Part shown: positions 1 to 4,865 of the stretch, one piece after another
Numbering within the stretch: the stretch's first letter is position 1
How the letters are laid out: each line of letters begins with the position of its first letter
DNA from: a bacterium (Candidatus Torokbacteria) CG_4_10_14_0_2_um_filter_35_8
Lineage (GTDB): Bacteria; Patescibacteriota; GCA-2792135
DNA length: 5,357 nucleotides
Assembly: GCA_002792135.1 (NCBI GenBank)
Contig: PFNU01000123.1
Location: forward strand, 1-5,357
Direction of reading: 5' to 3'
Program-made: the position numbers and the translations under genes
Notes under the pieces: model-generated
The model's database searches: none
Told to the model about the DNA's origin: nothing
What the model saw: only the letters and a program-made list of their open reading frames with translations

Positions 1-1564
1 TAATATCAATTGTTTTATTGCCTCCAGCCCAGGTGAGAATCGCCGGATTGAGGGTAAGGGTATCAGTGGTGCTGTCACCTATTATGGTATTGCCCTCAAC
101 CGAAAGGTCTCCGGCAATGGTTGTGGTTCCGCTGGTGGTTGAGCCGGTTAAGACCAGGTTCCTGGCAAAAATGTCTCCTTCGGCATCTAAGGAAAAAACA
201 ACTGAATCAGCAACAGCAACACCGATTAAGTTGCTGTCGGCAGTGGCAGTGGCCGGATTAATATAGATTGCGGCGTCTGACTGGTTCCAGGTTAGGCTGC
301 CGATTGCCCAAGTACCGGTGTGGGCTAAGGTTGGAGAATAAGAAAAGCTGCCTGCTTTGGTTGATGTAATGGTTAAATCATCAACCACATAGGCGTCTCC
401 AATAGTCCCTGCCTGCCAGGTGCCTTCGGTAATTGTGCCCAGGGTAGTAAGAGATACGGCTCCTGAAGGCCCGACTACAGGTGGAAGATTAATATAGCCA
501 CGGCTGGCAGTTAATCTCAGTTTTTCAACATTAGTTTCTTGTTTTAAAAGAGTGGCTTGAATTATTTTTAAAGATTCGTCGTCTAAGGTTATGATTTCTT
601 TGGTGATTTCTTTTATCGGTTCTATTCTGATAACTCTGCTTACCTCTACTTCTTTGGTAATTTCTTTTTCTGGTTTTTCTTTCAGCTCTTTTAATTCTTT
701 CTGGAGATTTTCTAATTCTCCTTTCTTTGCAAATTCTTCTGGTTTTTCTTCTTTTGGTTTTTCTACGGCAACTTCTTTTTTAAAGAGTCCGGTAACAGCT
801 TGAGGGATTTTTCTTATCCCCTGCGCGAACTTGGACACCATATTAGACATCCGATGTCCAAAGGTGGTTAGTTTTTCTTCTACAAAATCATTGGTGATTA
901 AATAAGCAGTTTTGATTTTTGATATTTGATTTTTAACACTTTCATTTACCCATTGACCATATTCTTTAAAAGTATCAAGAGTTGACTTTAAAACATCTGG
1001 AGAAGCAACCTGGGCTAATTCTTTGGATGCAGGTAACAGATTTTCGTAAACATTTTTAAAACTTTCTACAGAATCCAAAACCAGTCTATCTCCGGCCTGG
1101 CTGATTTCTTTGACCCTGTTAGAGATATCCTTTGAAATTCCTTTTGCAGCAGTAACAACAAAATCTCTAACGGGGTAAACATAAGGGTCTAAATCATCAA
1201 ATACGCTTTTGAAATTTTCTTTGCCAGAAACGATGCCAGCAGTTAATAAAACAAAAACCAGCCCAACTATTAAAGCAAATCGTGGCTGGCGAATTTGAAA
1301 GAAAGACCATCGACGAGATAGAGGTTTAACTGGAAGGTTTTTTGGTAGGGCAACAAATTTTTCGGTGTGTAAATTATTATTGTATTCTTCCACTCTTTCA
1401 ACATATTCTTTAATCCATTCTTTTTTGGTTAGCCAGTTTCTACCAATTTTCACTGCTTTTAATTTCCCTTGCCTGGCTCGCAAACTTAAATATTCCTGGG
1501 TGTAAGAACAGTATTCCGTGGCCTCCTGTAAGGATATATAGTTGTTAGATTTTTCTTCTGCCAT
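1..1564 (-). CDS. Partial helix-turn-helix / transmembrane / surface-fibre protein (N-terminal 521 codons)
   Basis: An open frame runs from an ATG at 1564-1562 to the left edge with no stop, so the C-terminus is missing. Residues 9-55 read as a MerR/excisionase-type (HTH_17-like) DNA-binding domain, with ISLQEATEYCSYTQEYLSLR, then GKLKAVKIGRNWLTKKEW. A basic stretch (about 80-96, with RRW and RQPR) precedes one membrane segment at about 97-114, which by the positive-inside rule puts the HTH in the cytoplasm and the rest outside. Residues 115-265 look alpha-helical. Residues 265-330 are Lys/Glu-rich and probably coiled coil (KEITKE occurs twice). From about 350 the protein becomes Gly/Thr/Ser-rich beta sequence with fibre-like motifs such as GTITEGTWQAGTIG. 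Proteins of this layout are common in CPR genomes and often exceed 1000 residues; adhesion or attachment is inferred. No Shine-Dalgarno precedes the ATG. An in-frame TAA at 1612-1610 limits upstream extension; a TTG at 1588-1586 is the only alternative noticed. Confidence 0.88.
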   Translation of the reverse strand, partial: MAEEKSNNYISLQEATEYCSYTQEYLSLRARQGKLKAVKIGRNWLTKKEWIKEYVERVEEYNNNLHTEKFVALPKNLPVKPLSRRWSFFQIRQPRFALIVGLVFVLLTAGIVSGKENFKSVFDDLDPYVYPVRDFVVTAAKGISKDISNRVKEISQAGDRLVLDSVESFKNVYENLLPASKELAQVASPDVLKSTLDTFKEYGQWVNESVKNQISKIKTAYLITNDFVEEKLTTFGHRMSNMVSKFAQGIRKIPQAVTGLFKKEVAVEKPKEEKPEEFAKKGELENLQKELKELKEKPEKEITKEVEVSRVIRIEPIKEITKEIITLDDESLKIIQATLLKQETNVEKLRLTASRGYINLPPVVGPSGAVSLTTLGTITEGTWQAGTIGDAYVVDDLTITSTKAGSFSYSPTLAHTGTWAIGSLTWNQSDAAIYINPATATADSNLIGVAVADSVVFSLDAEGDIFARNLVLTGSTTSGTTTIAGDLSVEGNTIIGDSTTDTLTLNPAILTWAGGNKTIDI

Positions 1565-1567
1565 ATT

Positions 1568-1576
1568 TGTGGATAA
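1568..1576 (-). promoter_or_regulatory. Perfect DnaA-box 9-mer (TTATCCACA)
   Basis: The minus strand reads TTATCCACA, an exact match to the classical high-affinity DnaA box. It lies 4 bp upstream of the surface-protein ATG and 5 bp before the -35 of the plus-strand promoter at 1582-1609. The match is exact; binding by DnaA is inferred. A site here could regulate either promoter or form part of a larger DnaA-binding region. Confidence 0.5.
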
Positions 1577-1581
1577 AAAAC

Positions 1582-1609
1582 TTGACAAAAGATTTCTGAT
1601 AAGTAAAAT
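1582..1609 (+). promoter_or_regulatory. Sigma70-type promoter for the candidate small RNA
   Basis: The sequence has a perfect -35 TTGACA (1582-1587), a 16-bp spacer, and a -10 TAAAAT (1604-1609, five of six consensus bases). The expected transcription start, 6-7 bp downstream, is about 1616, which is the first base of the 10-bp stem of the downstream hairpin. No plus-strand protein gene follows, so the promoter would serve a non-coding transcript. It points against the leader of the surface-protein gene. Confidence 0.55.
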
Positions 1610-1615
1610 TTAATT

Positions 1616-1690
1616 AGAAGACTCCAATAGAAAATCGCCGAATTTCCTTACACTTAATTTTTGGTTGATTTCTCGGAGTCTTCTTTTTTT
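1616..1690 (+). ncRNA. Candidate rod-shaped small RNA with complementary ends and U-tract
   Basis: AGAAGACTCC (1616-1625) pairs perfectly with GGAGTCTTCT (1675-1684), and the 3' arm runs into a T-rich tract (1681-1690), as in an intrinsic terminator. The inside also folds: 1629-1636 pairs with 1667-1673 with one bulged A (AGAAAATC with GATTTCT); GCC 1637-1639 pairs with GGT 1663-1665; GAATT 1640-1644 pairs with AATTT 1656-1660. An 11-nt loop remains at 1645-1655. About 25 pairs thus form one long imperfect hairpin starting at the predicted transcription start. It contains no convincing reading frame, and it does not look like the SRP RNA, tmRNA or a tRNA. The alternative is that it is only a terminator or a leader element of the minus-strand gene. 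The family is unknown. Confidence 0.5.
1675..1690 (+). terminator. Intrinsic terminator: 3' stem arm plus T-tract
   Basis: GGAGTCTTCT closes the 10-bp stem and is followed directly by a T run (TTCTTTTTTT at 1681-1690). The arrangement favours termination of plus-strand transcripts starting near 1616. In the opposite direction the stem is followed by AATTAAATTTT, a poorer U-tract, so rodA read-through might be only partly stopped here. Confidence 0.5.
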
Positions 1691-1698
1691 ATTACTTC

Positions 1699-1727
1699 AT
1701 TTTCTTATATCCAGGAAAGCTTGTCAA
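1699..1727 (-). promoter_or_regulatory. Probable promoter for the surface-protein gene
   Basis: On the minus strand there is a perfect -35 TTGACA (1727-1722), a 17-bp spacer, and GAAAAT as -10 (1704-1699, four of six consensus bases). The start would fall near 1692, giving a leader of about 128 nt to the ATG at 1564. That leader carries the 10-bp inverted repeat and is antisense to the plus-strand small RNA candidate. The -10 is mediocre, so the exact start is uncertain. Confidence 0.42.
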
Positions 1728-1737
1728 GACTCTAAGC

Positions 1738-1746
1738 TGTGGATAA
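1738..1746 (-). promoter_or_regulatory. Second perfect DnaA-box 9-mer (TTATCCACA)
   Basis: This is an exact TTATCCACA on the minus strand, 10 bp upstream of the minus-strand -35 and 23 bp past the rodA stop. It has the same orientation as the site at 1568-1576 and lies 170 bp from it. The two sites bracket the promoter pair and hairpin. Binding is inferred from the exact match only. Confidence 0.5.
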
Positions 1747-1768
1747 CTATCGGCTACCAAATATAGCG

Positions 1769-2848
1769 CTAATGACTCTTAATGCTCTGTAATATACCCA
1801 GACCAACAAAAGTCATAATCAACGAAGAACCCCCATAACTTACTAAAGGCAAAGGAATTCCTATAATAGGCAGAAGTCCAATATTCATCCCTATATTTAC
1901 AAATGTTTCTGTGATAAGCAGAGCCAAAAAACCGCAAATCACAAAGACACCAAAATCATCCCCTGTTTTCTTAAGAATAGTAATAAGTTTCCAGAAAAGA
2001 AAAGATAAAAGACCAATTAAAAATAAAGCACCAACAAAACCAAGCTCCTCTGCAACCACAGCAAAAATAAAATCCGTATGCTGCTCAGGAAGAAACCTCA
2101 ACTGACTCTGAGTTCCATGCCCTAAACCTTTCCCTAGAAAACCTCCTGACCCTACTGCTACCATAGATTGAATAATATTATAGCCTTGATCTAAAGGATC
2201 TGATGCTGGATCTAAAAGGGCAAAAAAGCGCTCTTTTTGATAGTCAGCAAGAACAAAAAGCCACGAAAAAATAGCACCTAATACTCCCAAAGCGCTTAGA
2301 ATAAGTAAATGAATTCTTTTCACACCAGAAGATATAAGCATACAAAGCCAAATACTAAAAAAAATAAGTGCTGTTCCAGAATCAGGTTCTTTCAGAACCA
2401 AAAAAGTAGGGACAGCCATTAATGCCCCAGTTATAAAAATATGTCTGGTCTGATACATTCTATCTTTTACAGAAGAAAAATACCTTGCTAGAGAAATTAT
2501 AAGAAGAATTTTAGCGTATTCAGAAACTTGTATACCGAAACCTCCTATAAAAAACCAGCCCCTTGTTCCTCTTATCTCTTCACCAAAAAACAGTACTGAG
2601 CTAAGGATAGCGATAGATATGAAATAGAAAACCCATGCATAAGTATGAAAAAGTTGAAAATGCGTCAAACTTATCAAAAACATCAAAATAGTTCCAATGC
2701 CTAGAGAAATAATCTGTTTTTTAACAAGCGACGTGCGAGAATCAAAATCTAAAGTAGTACTATAAATTAAAGAAACCCCCAATGCTACAAGTAGTAAGGA
2801 GGTAATAAATAAAACCCAATCAAAATTCTTTATAAAAGAAAGAATCAT
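1769..2848 (-). CDS. rodA: RodA, SEDS-family peptidoglycan glycosyltransferase
   Basis: This 359-residue multi-pass membrane protein (about ten hydrophobic segments) has the normal length for RodA. SEDS proteins polymerise lipid II into glycan strands, usually with a class B penicillin-binding protein, during cell-wall elongation. Diagnostic motifs are RGTRGW (93-98), KEPDSGT (153-159), GSGGFLGKGLG (233-243), FLPEQHTDFIF (252-262) and the C-terminal LPLVSYGGSS (333-342). D259 in HTDF matches the catalytic aspartate of RodA. The form of the FLPEQHTDF block favours RodA over FtsW. One oddity is IQVSEYAK (106-113), where most relatives have a proline (QPSE) in place of V108. The ATG (2848-2846) overlaps the upstream gene's stop in a TAATG, which indicates translational coupling. 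No PBP gene is visible nearby. Confidence 0.95.
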   Translation of the reverse strand: MILSFIKNFDWVLFITSLLLVALGVSLIYSTTLDFDSRTSLVKKQIISLGIGTILMFLISLTHFQLFHTYAWVFYFISIAILSSVLFFGEEIRGTRGWFFIGGFGIQVSEYAKILLIISLARYFSSVKDRMYQTRHIFITGALMAVPTFLVLKEPDSGTALIFFSIWLCMLISSGVKRIHLLILSALGVLGAIFSWLFVLADYQKERFFALLDPASDPLDQGYNIIQSMVAVGSGGFLGKGLGHGTQSQLRFLPEQHTDFIFAVVAEELGFVGALFLIGLLSFLFWKLITILKKTGDDFGVFVICGFLALLITETFVNIGMNIGLLPIIGIPLPLVSYGGSSLIMTFVGLGILQSIKSH

Positions 2849-3621
2849 TATTTTTTCTTACTTTTTACATCACGTTCATAGCCTACTTTCTCTCCATAGA
2901 CATTCATATAACTTTCAGATTGAAAAACATTTACTTCTACTTTCAGCTCTATATCTACATCTTCAGAAAGTTTACCCCTCCAAAGAAACTCAATATACCT
3001 CTCTTCCCCAGAAAGCAATTGTCCAGCAAACGTCCGATTTACACCAACAACTTTATTGCCACTACCTAACAATATAGCATTTACAGAAACTTTAGCAAAT
3101 GAAAACAAAGAATTATTCTGTAATAATCCAGAGAGAACAGTCCTTTTATCTTCTATATTATATCTTTGATTTAAAACAATAAAAGAAGGGGTCTTATAAG
3201 CTTTAAGTTCTTGCCAAATACCAGGAATGATTTCTAATTTCACTCTTTTGGGTTTTTTATCAAGACTTATTCCCAATTCAATCAAATACTTACTTTCTTT
3301 CGGGAGAATAAAACTCCTCCCCTCTTTCTCAAGTAAAAGCTCGTCTTGTTCATCCAGCACTTTAAAAATATAAGAAAAATCAGAAAAACCTAAAAGTTCA
3401 TTAGGGTTTTCAACTTTAGCTACTAAGTCATATCGATCTTCATTTTCTACAAAATCAACAAAAACCACTCTTAAGTCTTCTCCTTCTACTACCTTAGAGG
3501 AACCGTTAATTACTATATTGTTATCACTAGAATTATTTCTCTGAGTAAAACAAAGAATACCTGCTAAGACTAAAACAGGAACAAATAAAACCGAAAGGAA
3601 GATGATAACTCTTTTATTCAT
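2848..3621 (-). CDS. Membrane-anchored protein with two FxLYD-like beta-sandwich repeats, in operon with rodA
   Basis: The product is 257 residues. Residues 5-25 form an N-terminal hydrophobic segment after MNKR, most likely an uncleaved anchor with the rest outside the membrane. C24 is preceded by GIL and does not form a good lipobox. The exported part shows an internal duplication: about 64-118 (VENPNELLGFSDFSYIFKVL, then DELLLEKEG, then LPKESKYLIELGI) aligns by eye with about 162-214 (LQNNSLFSFAKVSVNAILL, then NKVVGVNRT, then LLSGEERYIEFLW). The pattern resembles FxLYD or LEA14-like beta sandwiches. The tail ends in KSKKK. The gene is directly upstream of rodA with a 1-bp overlap, suggesting a role at the cell envelope; no enzymatic motif is seen. 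Only a weak purine run (GAAAG) precedes the ATG. The family name is uncertain. Confidence 0.85.
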   Translation of the reverse strand: MNKRVIIFLSVLFVPVLVLAGILCFTQRNNSSDNNIVINGSSKVVEGEDLRVVFVDFVENEDRYDLVAKVENPNELLGFSDFSYIFKVLDEQDELLLEKEGRSFILPKESKYLIELGISLDKKPKRVKLEIIPGIWQELKAYKTPSFIVLNQRYNIEDKRTVLSGLLQNNSLFSFAKVSVNAILLGSGNKVVGVNRTFAGQLLSGEERYIEFLWRGKLSEDVDIELKVEVNVFQSESYMNVYGEKVGYERDVKSKKK

Positions 3622-3705
3622 AAGTCTTTCATGTCAAAACTAGCTTTGTAAATAAAGTTTATCAAAAAAATAGATGCGAGTAAAGAGTCCAAAAAAAAGA
3701 ATCTA

Positions 3706-3758
3706 GAATTATGAATCATGAATTAGGACTTCTAGTATTAAATAGATGGGTAGATGAG
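3706..3758. repeat. Short degenerate tandem repeats (7- and 8-mers)
   Basis: Three heptamers lie head to tail: GAATTAT (3706-3712), GAATCAT (3713-3719), GAATTAG (3720-3726). Two octamers follow: TAGATGGG (3743-3750) and TAGATGAG (3751-3758). The units differ slightly, as in decaying or diversified microsatellite-like arrays often seen in CPR intergenic DNA. Confidence 0.6.
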
Positions 3759-3874
3759 AACCCTTGCTCTTACTCTAACGCATCAAAGAAACTCTTTTTT
3801 TACAAATTTCTAATGACCCTAGTTTCCCAGTAGTCTAACCACTAACCCTCCTCCACCTGTTACCTAACCACTAC

Positions 3875-3903
3875 TTCCAAAATCCACAAACTTAAGTTAT
3901 AAT
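3875..3903 (+). promoter_or_regulatory. Possible promoter of the 3971-4591 gene
   Basis: A perfect -10 TATAAT (3898-3903) lies 17 bp after a poor -35, TTCCAA (3875-3880). The leader would be about 60 nt. The -10 is embedded in an 8-bp inverted repeat, TTATAATT (3897-3904) with AATTATAA (3913-3920) across an 8-nt A-rich spacer, which could be an operator or just AT-rich coincidence. Confidence 0.35.
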
Positions 3904-3970
3904 TAAAAAAGAAATTATAAAATTCACTAACGCATTCTCTAGTCCCTACGACACTAACTTCTAATATCTT

Positions 3971-4591
3971 ATGGAAAAAATTAACTGGAGAAAAGTAGAA
4001 GAGCTTTTTGAAAAAGGCTCAGAAGAAAGCCTAAAATTTGCTATCATAGAAGCAAGAAAGGCTTTCAAAAAAACTTTTTTAGAAAAACGTCTTCCCGGAA
4101 AAGATGTTGAGAAGAAGATAGAAGCAAGTCGTGAATTCTTTACAAATGCTGACAAACTGCTTTATGCAGAAAGATGCTATCGCAATATTATTGAAGAGTC
4201 TGATTTTGAAATTGGGAAAGAAGATACCGAAGACATTTTGCAAGCATATTTTCAAGGAGTATACGATTTGGAAAATACCGATTTTTCAGGACTTAAAATC
4301 TCTTATAAAGTCAAGCTTTGGGCTGATCACCTTCTTCCTGAAACCAAGCTCCTTATTAGAAATATTGTAATCGGAACTTTCCTTCTTCTCCTTTCTGTTA
4401 TTTTCTTTGCTGATACTAAGATCGGTCAAGAGATAACTAGAATAGTAGTTGCTATTGCCCACTTTGTTTTTAGCTGGGTCTTAGTCACTATCTTAATAAT
4501 CATCGCTTTCGTAGCTATCTTAATCGGTAGTATCTTTTATTTTGAAGGAAGAAAGAACAAGAATAAAATTACAAAGATAGAAGAACGCTAG
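3971..4591 (+). CDS. Uncharacterised protein: helical soluble domain plus C-terminal membrane segments
   Basis: The product is 206 residues and I do not recognise it as a named family. Residues 1-105 look alpha-helical and charged (WRKVEELFEKG, then SLKFAIIEARKAFKKTF, then LPGKDVEKKI). The layout, an Ala-rich helix, a LPG turn, then an aromatic helix leading to YRNIIEES at 70-77, recalls small CPR proteins that carry a HEPN-like RN-x-x-x-H motif. Here the RN (71-72) is present but the histidine is absent, so any nuclease-type activity is doubtful. Residues 128-147 form one strong membrane segment and about 156-191 one long or two short ones, followed by a basic tail (GRKNKNKITK). The protein is probably membrane anchored with the helical domain in the cytoplasm. 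The ATG at 3971 is the first in frame; no Shine-Dalgarno is seen. It appears to be transcribed alone. Confidence 0.8.
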   Translation: MEKINWRKVEELFEKGSEESLKFAIIEARKAFKKTFLEKRLPGKDVEKKIEASREFFTNADKLLYAERCYRNIIEESDFEIGKEDTEDILQAYFQGVYDLENTDFSGLKISYKVKLWADHLLPETKLLIRNIVIGTFLLLLSVIFFADTKIGQEITRIVVAIAHFVFSWVLVTILIIIAFVAILIGSIFYFEGRKNKNKITKIEER

Positions 4592-4633
4592 CAAGGAAAC
4601 TTAAAATTAGGCTAGCTATACTTAAAGGCTGCA

Positions 4634-4694
4634 AATTACCAATAACAAATTAACAATGTCCAATCAATACCCAATGACTGAATGACTAATAGCT
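4634..4694. repeat. Degenerate AAT-initial heptamer array
   Basis: Successive units each begin with AAT: AATTACC, AATAACA, AATTAAC, AATGTCC, then a short AATC, AATACCC, AATGACTG, AATGACT, AATAGCT. Most are exactly 7 bp. The spacing is regular while the last four bases vary, which argues for repeat origin. There are no spacers, so this is not CRISPR. Confidence 0.65.
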
Positions 4695-4728
4695 AAGAAA
4701 GAATCAAGAATTTTAGATTACACTTGCC

Positions 4729-4784
4729 TGACATCTGACATTTGGCTTCCTAATAGCCCCGATAGTCCTAATGTCCTAATAGCC
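4729..4784. repeat. Direct repeats TGACAT and TCCTAATAGCC
   Basis: TGACAT occurs at 4729-4734 and 4736-4741 (7-bp period). TCCTAATAGCC occurs exactly at 4748-4758 and 4774-4784, with a shorter TCCTAATG at 4766-4773 between them. These continue the short-period repeat character of this gap. Confidence 0.55.
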
Positions 4785-4808
4785 TATTTTTTTGATTTTT
4801 TATTTTTT

Positions 4809-4847
4809 CAGCCCTAGGCTGATCCGCCGAAACATAGTGAAGGCGGA
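4809..4847. repeat. Paired small hairpins before dnaE
   Basis: CAGCC (4809-4813) pairs with GGCTG (4817-4821) across a 3-nt loop. TCCGCC (4823-4828) pairs with GGCGGA (4842-4847) across a 13-nt loop. The segment is more GC-rich than its surroundings and follows three T runs. It resembles dispersed TCCGCC/GGCGGA palindromes of the REP kind found in some CPR genomes. On the plus strand the hairpins end 18 nt before the dnaE ATG, so they could shape its leader. Confidence 0.45.
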
Positions 4848-4865
4848 AAACTTTGAACTTATCTC

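Larger units (their letters stand above)
3622..3970. other. Divergent intergenic gap, 349 bp, repeat-bearing, no gene seen
   Basis: This lies between the start of the minus-strand operon and the start of the plus-strand membrane protein. No convincing reading frame is present on either strand. It contains heptamer and octamer repeats (3706-3758), a C-rich and G-poor stretch on the plus strand (about 3815-3890) with CTAACCACTA twice (3835-3844 and 3864-3873), and CTAACGCAT twice (3775-3783 and 3927-3935). It also holds a promoter-like element at 3875-3903. A promoter for the minus operon must lie here; the best seen is TTGATA (3665-3660) with TAGTTT 17 bp on, which is weak. Confidence 0.6.
4592..4865. 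other. Intergenic gap, 274 bp, repeats and T-tracts, no gene seen
   Basis: The gap separates the membrane-protein gene from dnaE. It starts with two GCTAGC palindromes (4587-4592 and 4611-4616) that could pair but lack a following T run. It then holds an AAT-heptamer array (4634-4694), TGACAT twice (4729-4734 and 4736-4741), TCCTAATA-type repeats (4748-4784), three T runs (4787-4808) and two small hairpins (4809-4847). No clear dnaE promoter with both boxes is visible. Confidence 0.6.

Noticed and set aside
18..266. Plus-strand reading frame of 82 codons
   Set aside because: It lies opposite the fibre part of the surface protein, which has the better frame, domain logic and start; it has no recognisable motif.
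591..803. Plus-strand Ser/Phe-rich reading frame of 70 codons
   Set aside because: It is the antisense of the Lys/Glu-rich coiled-coil region; Ser/Phe richness is the expected mirror of GAA/AAA codons.
1565..1768. Chromosomal replication origin
   Set aside because: Only two DnaA boxes are present, there is no AT-rich 13-mer series, and neither dnaA, dnaN nor rpmH is adjacent; kept as a DnaA-site finding only.
1911..2105. Plus-strand reading frame of 64 codons inside rodA
   Set aside because: It is antisense to a conserved part of RodA that includes the catalytic HTDF block.
3632..3637. TTGACA on the minus strand as -35 of the rodA operon
   Set aside because: Its -10 would fall at or beyond the start codon at 3621, so it cannot drive the annotated gene unless the true start is further downstream.
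4131..4370. Alternative plus-strand frame of 79 codons
   Set aside because: It overlaps the 206-codon gene in another frame and has no domain or start signal of its own.
4587..4616. Intrinsic terminator of the 3971-4591 gene
   Set aside because: The two GCTAGC copies could pair, but each is self-palindromic and no T-tract follows.
4634..4784. CRISPR array
   Set aside because: Units are about 7 bp, degenerate and contiguous, without unique spacers or nearby cas genes.
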